Part shown: positions 1 to 7,949 of the stretch, in pieces
How positions within the stretch are numbered: position 1 is the first letter of the stretch
How the letters are laid out: each line of letters begins with the position of its first letter
Assembly (NCBI RefSeq): GCF_900149685.1
Contig: NZ_LT702999.1
Coordinates: 2,728,001-2,792,000, forward strand
Reading direction: 5' to 3'
Length of the DNA: 64,000 bases
DNA from: Erythrobacter sp. Alg231-14
GTDB lineage: Bacteria > Pseudomonadota > Alphaproteobacteria > Sphingomonadales > Sphingomonadaceae
The notes under the pieces: generated by a model
Database searches by the model: none
What the model saw: only the letters and a program-made list of their open reading frames with translations
What the model was told of the DNA's origin: nothing
Translations under genes and position numbers: made by a program

Positions 1-85
1 ACATACGCCCACGGACAAAGCCGACGAACATCAAGATCGTGACGAACATTGCCGCAATGGCGTGATAGGATGGAAAATCAATCAT
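1..85 (-). CDS. Partial membrane permease, N-terminus only (SLC13-like?)
   Basis: Only the first 28 codons lie in the window; the rest runs off the left edge. The translation starts MIDFPSYHAIAAM and continues into a hydrophobic stretch (about residues 9-24) ending in the basic group RGRM, as in the first membrane segment of SLC13-type permeases. The start is the ATG at 83-85, with no strong ribosome binding site in front. It diverges from the alcohol dehydrogenase gene, and the 121 bases between them must hold both promoters. The family name is a guess from the N-terminus alone; a membrane protein is the safe reading. Confidence 0.45.
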   Translation of the reverse strand, partial: MIDFPSYHAIAAMFVTILMFVGFVRGRM

Positions 86-206
86 ACGTGATGGTTTCGA
101 TGATCTCTCAATAAGCGGTGATCTTGGCAAGTGTTTTGATGGAATCTCTTGCCGGGCCCGCGCCGCGCGGCGATGGTGTGTGGAGATTTAGAAGAGGAAA
201 GACAAC

Positions 207-1256
207 ATGCACGCATTGGTGTTCAACGGGCCGCGCGATATTCGCTATGAAACCTACCCCGATCCCGAATTGCGCGGCGCCAACAGCGCAATCATCAAAG
301 TGCGTGCCTGTTCAATCTGCGGCAGCGACCTTCACATGTATCACGGCGCCCATATCGGAAACACGCAATATGACGAAGACACGCCGCATTTTTGCGTCGG
401 CCACGAATTTATCGGAGAAATCGTCGAAGCGGGCGCAGATGTTCACGGATTTAAGGTTGGTGACAAAGTCCTGGCCGCCGGTGGAACAGGGTGTGGGATG
501 TGTTCCCAATGTTTGACCGGTCATCCGCACAGATGCCACGAGTCGACCGCCTTCGGCTTGGGTCAAAAATTGGAGGGCGGGCAGGCTCAATTTGTGAATG
601 TCCCTAACGCCGATGCGACGTTGCTATCGACCGATGGGCTAACCGATGAACAATCCTTGTTGTTAACCGATGGGATGGCGACTGCGTATTTCGGCCTAAC
701 ACGATCCGATCCACGACCCGGGGGCACGGTGGCCGTCGTGGGCCTTGGCCCGATCGGAATTATGGGCGTAGAATTGGCCTTTGCCCTAGGTGCAGCGCGC
801 GTCTTCGCCATCGATCCGGTGCAATCACGCCGCGACATGGCGGCCGCATTGGGTGCCGAAGTGTTTGCGCCCGGGCCCGACCTGGTGCCACAGATTATGC
901 AAGCAACCGGCGGCGCCGGTGCGCAATCGGTGTTTGAGGCATCGGGCGCGAAAGGCGCGATCAATTCGGTCCTACCTTTGGTTGCCCGCGGCGGTTCGGC
1001 CAGCTTTATCGGCATACCAGAACCCGACGACACCCTCCCCCTACCTCTGATCATTTTCAAAAACGTGACGGTGCGCGGGGGAATTTGCGATGTGCAGAAT
1101 ATGTGGCCCCATCTGGTGCCATTGATCCAAAGCGGCCGCATCGAAGCATCTGGCCTATTCAGCCACCGTTTCGACCTAAGCGAAGGCACAGAGGCCTACC
1201 GCCTCTTTGACAGCCGCGAAGAAGGCGTAATCAAACTAAAAATCGATGTGAGCTGA
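207..1256 (+). CDS. Zinc-dependent medium-chain alcohol dehydrogenase
   Basis: A cytoplasmic 349-residue oxidoreductase of the medium-chain dehydrogenase/reductase family (alcohol, sorbitol or threonine dehydrogenase type). Visible motifs are the catalytic-zinc Cys38 in CSICGSDLH, GHE at 65-67, structural-zinc cysteines 96, 99, 102 and 110, and the Rossmann fold GLGPIG at 179-184 for NAD(P). The acidic residue after the second strand (IDP near 204-206) suggests NAD rather than NADP, which is inference. The start is set by a purine-rich site (GAGGAAAG) a few bases before ATG. The substrate cannot be told from sequence, and neighbouring genes do not help: it stands alone and diverges from the permease start. 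Confidence 0.9.
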   Translation: MHALVFNGPRDIRYETYPDPELRGANSAIIKVRACSICGSDLHMYHGAHIGNTQYDEDTPHFCVGHEFIGEIVEAGADVHGFKVGDKVLAAGGTGCGMCSQCLTGHPHRCHESTAFGLGQKLEGGQAQFVNVPNADATLLSTDGLTDEQSLLLTDGMATAYFGLTRSDPRPGGTVAVVGLGPIGIMGVELAFALGAARVFAIDPVQSRRDMAAALGAEVFAPGPDLVPQIMQATGGAGAQSVFEASGAKGAINSVLPLVARGGSASFIGIPEPDDTLPLPLIIFKNVTVRGGICDVQNMWPHLVPLIQSGRIEASGLFSHRFDLSEGTEAYRLFDSREEGVIKLKIDVS

Positions 1257-1325
1257 TACAGGCGACCGAAGACGGATCGGGCAATTGCTACCCGCAAACA
1301 CATCAATCCAAGTTTTCAAAAAAGT

Positions 1326-1410
1326 TGGTGCCCCTGGCCCGACTCGAACGGGCACTCCGTTAGGAATTCGATTTTGAGTCGAACGCGTCTACCAATTCCA
1401 CCACAGGGGC
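1326..1410 (-). tRNA. tRNA-Leu (anticodon CAA)
   Basis: Read on the minus strand, the seven-base acceptor arms GCCCCTG and CAGGGGC pair. The anticodon loop is CTCAAAA with anticodon CAA. There is a long variable arm typical of leucine tRNA, a T-loop TTCGAGT, and an encoded CCA at 1326-1328. It decodes UUG, a leucine codon that looks heavily used in this window. Confidence 0.96.
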
Positions 1411-1428
1411 ACCCTGTGTGAGGCGAGG

Positions 1429-1457
1429 CTGTTAGCGGCCCCCTGCGGATCTCGCAA
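1429..1457 (-). promoter_or_regulatory. Putative promoter of tRNA-Leu
   Basis: On the minus strand there is TTGCGA (1452-1457), a 17-base spacer and TAACAG (1429-1434), fitting a housekeeping sigma factor promoter. It sits about 20 bases before the tRNA 5' end and just beyond the stop of the upstream gene. Assigned by eye. Confidence 0.4.
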
Positions 1458-1461
1458 GGGC

Positions 1462-2280
1462 TCAGCGCAAACTTCCTGCCAAAATTTTATGCATCCGGGA
1501 ATGAAGCGCATCATTTGCAGCCAAAATCTGCTTTGAATGCACCGGATTTGACCGCCCGCGATAGTCGCTGACAAAGCCGCCAGCTTCGCGAACAAGCAGG
1601 CAACCCGCGGCAGTATCCCAGTCGTTGAGCCCGCTTTCCCAATAGCCGTCAAACCGTCCCTGAGCCACATAGGCCAGATCTAGCGATGCCGCGCCAAGAC
1701 GGCGAATGCCAGCGACTTCGGGTCCGATTGCACCGAAAATACGGCTCCATTCGGCAAAGTCGCCATGACCAGCATAGGGAATACCCGTGGCAATCAATGC
1801 ATCGGACATGTGCCGCCGCGCTGACACGCGCAGACGCGCATCCTGCAACCACGCACCGCGCGATTTTTCTGCCCAATAGGTCTGGTCGTTCACGGGGTGA
1901 TAAATCACCGCGCCCGACACTTCGTGCCAACCTGTTCGATCAAGCTTGGGTTCTTGCACCGCGATGCTGATCGCGAAATGCGGGATGCCGTGGGCAAAGT
2001 TGTTTGCACCGTCCAGCGGGCTGATAATCCAGCGCGGCATATCCGGCGAACCTTCGATAATGCCCGCTTCTTCCAACACAAATCCCCAATCAGGGCGTGC
2101 GTTCAAAAGCTCATCATACAAAATCCGCTCAGAGCGCATTTGCGCCTTAGCGACGAAATCCGCAGGGCCGTTGCGGCTCACCTGCAAATGTTCAACTTCG
2201 CCAAAGTCGCGGCGCAAACGCCCGCCCGCTTTGCGCGCGGCGCGTTCCATCACGCGGATCAATCCTGAAAACATCGACAT
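1462..2280 (-). CDS. Inositol-monophosphatase-family protein with degenerate active site
   Basis: A 272-residue protein of the IMPase/SuhB/CysQ fold. The family needs metal-binding acidic residues; in human IMPase these are Asp47, Glu70, Asp90, Asp93 and Asp220, with Thr95 nearby. Here the segment ADFVAKAQ has Gln47 where Asp is expected. The signature usually written DPLDGT reads SPLDGAN, so the first Asp is Ser87 and the Thr is Ala92. Glu70-Glu71, Asp90 (second Asp of the signature) and the C-terminal WDTAAG are kept. The paralogue at 39545-40348 has the full canonical set. The protein may therefore be inactive as a phosphatase or have changed role (inference). It lies downstream of the EF-P gene on the same strand, 6 bases apart, so the two may be cotranscribed. 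Confidence 0.85.
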   Translation of the reverse strand: MSMFSGLIRVMERAARKAGGRLRRDFGEVEHLQVSRNGPADFVAKAQMRSERILYDELLNARPDWGFVLEEAGIIEGSPDMPRWIISPLDGANNFAHGIPHFAISIAVQEPKLDRTGWHEVSGAVIYHPVNDQTYWAEKSRGAWLQDARLRVSARRHMSDALIATGIPYAGHGDFAEWSRIFGAIGPEVAGIRRLGAASLDLAYVAQGRFDGYWESGLNDWDTAAGCLLVREAGGFVSDYRGRSNPVHSKQILAANDALHSRMHKILAGSLR

Positions 2281-2286
2281 GTGCGC

Positions 2287-2850
2287 TTAGCCCGCCTTGC
2301 CGACATAGGTTTGCTCATACACATCAACGATGATGCGTGTGCCGCTGCCGATATGCGGCGGAACCATAATGCGAACGCCATTGTCCAGAACGGCCGGCTT
2401 GTAGCTGGAAGAAGCGGTCTGTCCCTTAACGACCGCGTCGGCTTCGACGATTTCGGCTTCGATTTGTTGCGGCAATTGCACGCTGATGGGTTTTTCTTCC
2501 CAAAGCTCAAGCATGACCTGCATACCGTCTTGAAGGAATGGACGCGCATCACCGAGCAGATCGGATGGCAGCATGATTTGTTCGTAATTCACCTGATCCA
2601 TAAAGACGAGCATGTCGCCGTCTTCGTAAAGGAATTGGTAGTCCGCTGTTTCCAGACGCACTTTTTCGACTGTGTCGGCGCTGCGGAACCGCACATTGGT
2701 TTTGCGGCCATCTTGCAGGTTCTTCATTTCGACCTGCATGTATGCCCCGCCCTTGCCGGGTTGAGTGTGTTGAATCTTGGCGACTTTCCAGATGCCTTTT
2801 TCATACTCAATGATGTTGCCGGGACGAATGTCGACGCCGCTGATCTTCAT
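2287..2850 (-). CDS. efp: Translation elongation factor P
   Basis: A 187-residue cytoplasmic factor that helps ribosomes past polyproline stretches. The N-terminal KOW-like domain begins [16 protein letters not shown], and the modifiable loop reads PGKGGAY with Lys33 at the position modified in other EF-P proteins. Two OB-fold domains follow, ending [18 protein letters not shown]. The open frame extends further upstream, but family length and the MKIS start fix the start at 2850. Six bases separate its stop from the start of the IMPase-like gene, suggesting one transcript. No modifying enzyme gene (epmA/epmB) is seen in this window. Confidence 0.97.
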   Translation of the reverse strand: MKISGVDIRPGNIIEYEKGIWKVAKIQHTQPGKGGAYMQVEMKNLQDGRKTNVRFRSADTVEKVRLETADYQFLYEDGDMLVFMDQVNYEQIMLPSDLLGDARPFLQDGMQVMLELWEEKPISVQLPQQIEAEIVEADAVVKGQTASSSYKPAVLDNGVRIMVPPHIGSGTRIIVDVYEQTYVGKAG

Positions 2851-3104
2851 GGCAGATAGTCTTTCTTTGATGAGGTGGAGCTGCGCGGATCGCAGATGCG
2901 CCATCCAATACAGAGCCCAATACAGGCGTGCCCAATAGCGGGTGATGCAAACCACTTCAAGCGCGCCCGTATTTCGCCCGGTCGGCACACGGCCAAAGCA
3001 GCGTTGCAGGTCCGCCAATTTGGGCCGGTCTGCCGTTTCGTGGTTAACGCATTGGCCTTCGCAAACGCACAATGCTAAGGCTTTGCGCCAAGGACCTCCT
3101 ATTT

Positions 3105-3506
3105 ATGAAGACTATTCACGTAATCTTGTTAACCGCGTTCGCCGCCGGTTTTGCGGCCTTTGCGCCTGCGATCGGTCAGAACGACGGCCAAAGCGTCGTT
3201 GCTTCGCCATCGGGCGGCGCATTGCGCACCATGCCGCACGGCACCTATCAATGCGCCCTGCCCGGCGATGCAGGCGGCGAAGCTTTCATCGAAGTCGCGG
3301 AAGAGACATTCCGCATTTTCACCGCGTCACGGTATGAAAGCACATCTGGCGCGGGAACATATATTCTGCGCGGAGACGAATTGACATTCACCCGTGGTCC
3401 CAAAAAGGGTCAGCAATTTGAACGCGTTGGCGACAATCAATTGCGCAAATTGGCCGCCGGCGGAACGCGCAGCGATCTGCTCTGCACACGGCGCGGATCA
3501 CGTTAA
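3105..3506 (+). CDS. Small secreted protein of unknown function
   Basis: A 133-residue protein beginning MKTIHVILLTAFAAGFAAF, a clear Sec signal peptide with likely cleavage near residue 23 (PAIG, then QN). The mature part is short and polar, with two cysteines (in GTYQCALPG and DLLCTRRG) that could form a disulfide in the periplasm. An in-frame ATG lies 33 bases upstream, but the signal peptide and an AAGGA site before 3105 favour this start. It diverges from efp across a 254-base gap. I do not recognise a family; the layout resembles sphingomonad-specific periplasmic proteins. Confidence 0.75.
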   Translation: MKTIHVILLTAFAAGFAAFAPAIGQNDGQSVVASPSGGALRTMPHGTYQCALPGDAGGEAFIEVAEETFRIFTASRYESTSGAGTYILRGDELTFTRGPKKGQQFERVGDNQLRKLAAGGTRSDLLCTRRGSR

Positions 3507-3528
3507 GTCACTAACACCGCCGCGCCGT

Positions 3529-4101
3529 TCACTCACCGAATATCCAGTAGTGATGGATAAAGTAGACCTCGCGCAGCAAAAATGGCGCTTTGGTCGACCA
3601 TGATTGATAGCGGGTTGAACGCGTCTCACTCACCTGAGCATCCATGCCCATACCCTTTGCCATCGCATACGCCCGACGCAGGTGCAGCGGGTCTGATACG
3701 ATCAAGGCGCTGCGCCCTCCGACCGTTTTCATCACCGCATCTGCTTCAACCAAGTTTTGGTGCGTGGTGCGCGAGAGCGATTCCGTTTCGATAAAGCCTG
3801 CGGGGACGCCTGCATCAATCGCATATTGCCGCGCCGCCTTTGATTCCGAGATGGTGCCTTCGACAGAGCGTGCGCCAGTGAAGATGATGATTTGCACGCG
3901 CCCAGACTTTAACAGATCAATAGCGTGATCAATGCGCGCGGCGAACACCGGCGAAGGTGCATCGCCATCAACCGCCGCGCCCAAGACAATGGCAACATCC
4001 GCATAGTCGTTGGTGTTCTCGGATGGTCCCGATGCAATCCACACCGCAACGCCGGCAATCCACATTAGGAAGGCCGCGACCAAAGTCGCAATCCACTTCA
4101 T
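3529..4101 (-). CDS. YdcF family (DUF218) membrane-anchored protein
   Basis: A 190-residue protein with one N-terminal membrane segment (about residues 4-24, MKWIATLVAAFLMWIAG) and a DUF218 domain. Family features seen are AIVLGAAV, FTGARSVEGTISES, SRTTHQNLVEA and ALIVSDPLHLRRA. E. coli YdcF binds S-adenosylmethionine, and SanA/ElyC relatives act in envelope maintenance; the role here is open. Its ATG overlaps the thiE stop in an ATGA (4098-4101), so translation is probably coupled to thiE. The longer open frame upstream only reads through thiE in another frame. Confidence 0.85.
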   Translation of the reverse strand: MKWIATLVAAFLMWIAGVAVWIASGPSENTNDYADVAIVLGAAVDGDAPSPVFAARIDHAIDLLKSGRVQIIIFTGARSVEGTISESKAARQYAIDAGVPAGFIETESLSRTTHQNLVEADAVMKTVGGRSALIVSDPLHLRRAYAMAKGMGMDAQVSETRSTRYQSWSTKAPFLLREVYFIHHYWIFGE

Positions 4102-4772
4102 TCTGTTGGCTTTGGCGCGTTTTCCTGCATCGCTTTGGCAAAGGCTTCGACTGCAGCGGCTTCGTCGCCGTTCCAAACCGCGCCGGATACGGCAAGGAAA
4201 TCGGCACCTGCCGCTACCAATGGTCCACAATTTTCAGGCGTGATGCCGCCAATGGCGACCAGTGGTATTTCGAAAAGCTCGCTCCAAAACTCGATGATTT
4301 CCGGTGTTGGACGCTCTGCATCGCCTTTGTCTTTGGTGGACGATTCGAAGAACGCGCCAAAGGCAACGTAATCCGCGCCCGCCTCTCCTGCTTCCATCGC
4401 AAGATGCCGGGATGCGTGGCAAGTCACACCGATTTGGGCTTCGTTGCCCAATTCTTCGCGCGCGTCCTTGGGATCGCCATCGCCCTGCCCCAAATGCACG
4501 CCATCGGCCTTTAATCGTTTGGCCAAGGCCACGTCATCATTGACGATAAAAGCGACATCATGCTCAGCGCAAATGTCTTGCAGCGGTTGAGCCAGCGCGG
4601 CCGCTTCGTGTTGGCGCTCGTGCGCGCTCAACCCTTTTACGCGAAACTGGAACGCGGTGACGACACCTTTGCCAGCGGCCAAAGCGCGATCGAGCCGCGC
4701 GGGAAAATCGCCGCCCACTTCAAGTGGAGAGATCAAATAGAGTTGGGTGGGTATCTCTGGAAATTCGGTCAT
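4098..4772 (-). CDS. thiE: Thiamine-phosphate synthase
   Basis: A 224-residue TIM-barrel enzyme that joins the HMP-pyrophosphate and thiazole-phosphate halves of thiamine. Motifs visible are the pyrophosphate-binding FQFRVKG, VNDDVALAKRLKADGVHLGQ, GVTCHAS, and the phosphate-binding AIGGITPEN and AVSGAVW at the C-terminus. I take the start at MTEFPEIPTQLY; an ATG four codons upstream is possible. It is first of a two-gene unit with the YdcF gene (4-base overlap). I looked for a TPP riboswitch in the 150-base leader and did not find the conserved elements. Confidence 0.92.
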   Translation of the reverse strand: MTEFPEIPTQLYLISPLEVGGDFPARLDRALAAGKGVVTAFQFRVKGLSAHERQHEAAALAQPLQDICAEHDVAFIVNDDVALAKRLKADGVHLGQGDGDPKDAREELGNEAQIGVTCHASRHLAMEAGEAGADYVAFGAFFESSTKDKGDAERPTPEIIEFWSELFEIPLVAIGGITPENCGPLVAAGADFLAVSGAVWNGDEAAAVEAFAKAMQENAPKPTE

Positions 4773-4923
4773 GAGGCTGCCCATAGCGCCGCATTATCGC
4801 CGCAACAATCCATTGCCTGGTTTGATGGTGTGCATCGCACCTGTCCTGACACGACACAGCCACATCGCAAACTGCACATGTGCGCGGCGCGCATGGTAAT
4901 CATCGGGTAAAGGAGATTGCCAG

Positions 4924-5355
4924 ATGACCCGCATAAACACGGTGAAACGCCGAACGGCTCGATTGAGCGTTTTGGGATCGATTGCGGCTGTGATGGCGAT
5001 CACGGCTCCGGTGCACGCGCAAGGGTATGAAACCTATGTCAGCGGCGTCGGCTTTTTCGAACGGGCGACCGTCGGCGATCTGGACGTGACACCATTTGGG
5101 ATTGTGCGCGACACTCGCTGTGCCGACATCCGGTTTTGCACCCGCGAAAACACCCTAGTGCTTTCTGTAATCCTCCACGATTATCGCGGGATGCGAGAGG
5201 TTGTTCTGGAATTGGATGAACCCGTCGCTGTGCCCGGCGGATATCTTATTCTGCGCGGCGCCGGCACGAGACCCAGCGAACGCAGCGCTATCCGGTTGAG
5301 CGAATACGCGCTGGATCTCGAATTTGTGCCGTTGCGCTACGACGAATTGCGGTAA
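4924..5355 (+). CDS. Secreted protein of unknown function
   Basis: A 143-residue protein with a basic N-terminus (MTRINTVKRRTARL), a hydrophobic core and a likely signal peptidase site after VHA (residues 30-32). The mature part is probably beta-rich and has two close cysteines in DTRCADIRFC. A strong ribosome binding site (AAAGGAG) precedes the ATG. It is transcribed towards the aldolase gene, leaving only 14 bases between the two stops. No family recognised. Confidence 0.75.
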   Translation: MTRINTVKRRTARLSVLGSIAAVMAITAPVHAQGYETYVSGVGFFERATVGDLDVTPFGIVRDTRCADIRFCTRENTLVLSVILHDYRGMREVVLELDEPVAVPGGYLILRGAGTRPSERSAIRLSEYALDLEFVPLRYDELR

Positions 5356-5369
5356 GCGCCTAAGACGCG

Positions 5370-6260
5370 TTAGCCCGCGATGCTGGCCGAGGCGATTTGA
5401 TCAATCGCTTTGCCCAACGTCCCGTCGAATTCGTCGTCGCTTTGCCCCTTGCGCAAATCTTGCAGAAGACCGCGGCTAAAGCTGGCGATCATACCGGGGT
5501 TGGTGGCCAATTTGTCGCATGCTTCATCGGTGGAGAAACCGCCCGACAACGCAACCACGCGCAACACATTGGGGTGTTCGATGGCAGGTGTGTAATGGCC
5601 CGGCTTCACTGGGATCGACAATTTCAACATGACTTTGCGCCCTTCGGGAAGCGCGTCGAGACCTTTCATGATCTCAGCCAGTAGGATCTCTTCGCCAGCG
5701 GCGCGATCTTCGGCGGTGATGTCGTATTCCGGTTCAAGCATGGGCATAAGGCCCGCATCGGCGATCTGATTGCCAACTTCGAATTGCTGCGCAACCACCG
5801 CCGCGACACCCACTGGGTTAGCCGATTTGATGACCGAACGCATTTTGGTGCCGAACATGCCGTTGGCGACCGATTTTTCGAGCAGTGCCGGCAATTTATC
5901 CAGCGGCTTCATCATCTGAGCGCCATCCGCCTCATCCGCGAGGCCTTGATCCACTTTGATAAATGGCACGATGCCGCGCGCTTTCAACGCGTCTGCGGTG
6001 GATTTTCCTTCGACTTCGCTGTCCATTGTCCGTTCGAACAGGATCGCGCCCAAGATTTTTCCGCTGCCAAAACATGGCGATGTAATCACCCGGCTGCGCA
6101 TGGCGTGAATGGCACCGAACATTTCGCCATCACCCGACCATTCGCTGTCTTCAACGCCGTATCCGCGCAACGCTTTTGGTGTGGAGCCACCGGATTGATC
6201 CAGGGCTGCAATAAAACCTTGTCCAGCGGCAATCTTGGCGGTCATCTGATCTGTGTTCAT
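5370..6260 (-). CDS. fda: Fructose-bisphosphate aldolase class I
   Basis: A 296-residue Schiff-base aldolase that splits fructose 1,6-bisphosphate into two triose phosphates. It begins in the style of the bacterial class I group, with AALDQSGGSTPKAL near the N-terminus. The segment MLKLSIPVKPGHY carries candidate active-site lysines, and VVALSGGFSTDEA resembles the phosphate-binding turn. Length fits this short class I group. It is the last glycolytic gene of the minus-strand tkt-gap-pgk-fba run, but about 100 bases separate it from the next gene upstream, so it may have its own promoter. Confidence 0.93.
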   Translation of the reverse strand: MNTDQMTAKIAAGQGFIAALDQSGGSTPKALRGYGVEDSEWSGDGEMFGAIHAMRSRVITSPCFGSGKILGAILFERTMDSEVEGKSTADALKARGIVPFIKVDQGLADEADGAQMMKPLDKLPALLEKSVANGMFGTKMRSVIKSANPVGVAAVVAQQFEVGNQIADAGLMPMLEPEYDITAEDRAAGEEILLAEIMKGLDALPEGRKVMLKLSIPVKPGHYTPAIEHPNVLRVVALSGGFSTDEACDKLATNPGMIASFSRGLLQDLRKGQSDDEFDGTLGKAIDQIASASIAG

Positions 6261-6361
6261 GGCGGTTCTGCGCCTTTCTTACTCGTGAGGGAACGATATG
6301 TGTCGGGCTTTAGCCAGCGGTTAGTCAGGCTGCAACCGGCGCCAAATTTAGGTGTGAATTA

Positions 6362-6817
6362 TCAAGATTTTTTGAAGCTGCGAATAATTCCGGTGAAGCT
6401 GGATGCGGGTTCGCCATCTGCGGTGATCAAACCACGCACGAAAATTGTTTTGCCACCGCCGCGTGTCACTTCGCCGCGCGCTTCCATCAACGCACCCGGT
6501 TTGGCCGCGCCTAGAAAGTCGGTCGACAAATTCATGGTAACGGCGGCCGCCCCGTTCAGTTCATCGGTCGCAATGGCAAACAGTGCGAAATCGGCAAACG
6601 TCATCAAGCAACCGCCGTGCATGAACCCAGCGCCGTTCATATGGTGATCTTTCGCGCGAAAGGCGCTGAGATAGGATCCGTCCTCTTCGCGGCGCATAAA
6701 GAACGGGCCCGATTGCGTTTCAAACGGGTCGTGATTCCAATAATACCAACCGGCGAATTCACCGTCATCGCAAGGGACAGCGTTCCCATAACCATATTCT
6801 GTTTTTGTCTCGGTCAT
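6362..6817 (-). CDS. PaaI-type hotdog-fold thioesterase
   Basis: A 151-residue acyl-CoA thioesterase-like protein. The hotdog signature NGAGFMHGGCLMTFADFA is present, followed by TDFLGAAKPG and a C-terminal strand with TGIIRSFKKS. An unusual N-terminal stretch (GWYYWNHDPFETQSGPFF) is aromatic-rich. The ATG at 6817 lies 4 bases after the stop of the oxygenase-like gene, so the two are probably cotranslated. The substrate is unknown. A second, unrelated-looking hotdog gene lies at 55936-56373. Confidence 0.85.
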   Translation of the reverse strand: MTETKTEYGYGNAVPCDDGEFAGWYYWNHDPFETQSGPFFMRREEDGSYLSAFRAKDHHMNGAGFMHGGCLMTFADFALFAIATDELNGAAAVTMNLSTDFLGAAKPGALMEARGEVTRGGGKTIFVRGLITADGEPASSFTGIIRSFKKS

Positions 6818-6821
6818 TGGG

Positions 6822-7481
6822 TCATTGTCCTTGGGCGGTGTCGGGATTGTGTTTTCGTGCCGGCACCAAATTGATGGCCACCGAAATTCGCGTGCCACCG
6901 CCGTGAAACGGGCGCACGGCGTGTTGCAGCCAACTTGGGAACATCACGATCAAGCCTGTGGTTGGCCGCATGATGGGTTCGCTTTTCTGGGCGATGCCGG
7001 CTTGGTCTTTTAGGCGCAATTTCGGGGCGGTCATGCGCACCATGGGCATGCGCGGATCGGACAATTGCAATTCTCCGCCCAGGTTGCCCTCGCTCACCCC
7101 TTCATACCCGTCATCGATATAGGCCACGGCGGACCAATAGCTTCCAGGATGGGTGTGATATTGATTGGCGTGTCCTTGCCCCGATACATTGGCCCACATT
7201 TCTGGGACCCAGCTGTATTCGGAGGCACTGCCCGCATCGGCGTGACCGGTGGCTTCGTCCGCCATCATCATCGCTTTATGCGCCAAAGCGCGGGCCGCTT
7301 CTCCGCCCCAATCGAGCATATTCGTGTTGGAATGCCATCCGCCCAAATTGGAGATTTGGACCCCGGCCGCATCGCGCGCGCGCTCTGCCAAGATCGCCTC
7401 TTTCAAGACGCCAATGCCTTCGGCGCTTTGCAGCCGATCGATCACAAAGGGCGTTGCGAAAAGGTGGCGTGTTTCTGACAT
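6822..7481 (-). CDS. Putative 2-oxoglutarate/Fe(II) oxygenase (TIGR02466-like)
   Basis: A 219-residue protein resembling the TIGR02466 group of cupin-fold oxygenases. The likely iron-binding part is ANQYHTHPGSYWSAVAYI, with the second half FPSWLQHAVRPFHGGGTR giving a distal His and the Arg for 2-oxoglutarate. The N-terminus has GGWHSNTNML, a hallmark of this group. Members of the family are poorly characterised and some act on small molecules or proteins. It lies in the tkt-fba cluster between an NTF2-like gene and a thioesterase. Confidence 0.8.
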   Translation of the reverse strand: MSETRHLFATPFVIDRLQSAEGIGVLKEAILAERARDAAGVQISNLGGWHSNTNMLDWGGEAARALAHKAMMMADEATGHADAGSASEYSWVPEMWANVSGQGHANQYHTHPGSYWSAVAYIDDGYEGVSEGNLGGELQLSDPRMPMVRMTAPKLRLKDQAGIAQKSEPIMRPTTGLIVMFPSWLQHAVRPFHGGGTRISVAINLVPARKHNPDTAQGQ

Positions 7482-7519
7482 TTGGGCCTCCTACTGCTCC
7501 ACAACGATCAATGCGCGCC

Positions 7520-7948
7520 TTAGCGCCACAATTGCATTGCGCGGATCGCGTCCGAAAGGCCGGAATTGGGTTCAACCGGCGATAGGCTGCGTTCGGCCAA
7601 CATCCATCGACGACGGATTGCCCCTTTGCGCCAAAGATCGGTCACTAGGAAGTTCCCGGCCCATTCTTTGTTAGCCAGTTTAAGTTCTAATTCTACATGG
7701 CCCGAAAACCACACGCATTTGCCGTATTTGCGCGCGGTCACTTCATGAAAGCGAAAACCTTTGCAGAGAAAATCGTGTTGAACCGCCGACACGAAACTGG
7801 CCCGATCCAACAAGACCGGAGGTTTTATCCCGAACATCAAAATGCCGTCGCCCGATATCAACGATTTAAGATCGCTTGTGTCGCGGTGAACCCACGCCCG
7901 CATCAGCCGGTTCTCCAACACCTCAAAGTTTTGTTCAACGTCCGCCAT
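7520..7948 (-). CDS. NTF2-like (SnoaL/DUF4440-type) protein
   Basis: A 142-residue single-domain protein, probably a cone-shaped alpha+beta barrel: an N-terminal helix (NFEVLENRLMRAWVHRD), then GDGILMFG, a helix before a strand with WFSGHVELEL, and NFLVTDLWRK. The ATG at 7948 follows the pgk stop (TGA) by a single base, with no good ribosome binding site, so it is probably translated by ribosomes coming off pgk. Function unknown; family members range from small enzymes to ligand binders. Confidence 0.75.
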   Translation of the reverse strand: MADVEQNFEVLENRLMRAWVHRDTSDLKSLISGDGILMFGIKPPVLLDRASFVSAVQHDFLCKGFRFHEVTARKYGKCVWFSGHVELELKLANKEWAGNFLVTDLWRKGAIRRRWMLAERSLSPVEPNSGLSDAIRAMQLWR

Positions 7949-7949
7949 A

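Noticed and set aside
4773-4923. TPP riboswitch before thiE
   Set aside because: The conserved CTGAGA and related elements of the thi box were not found on the minus strand.
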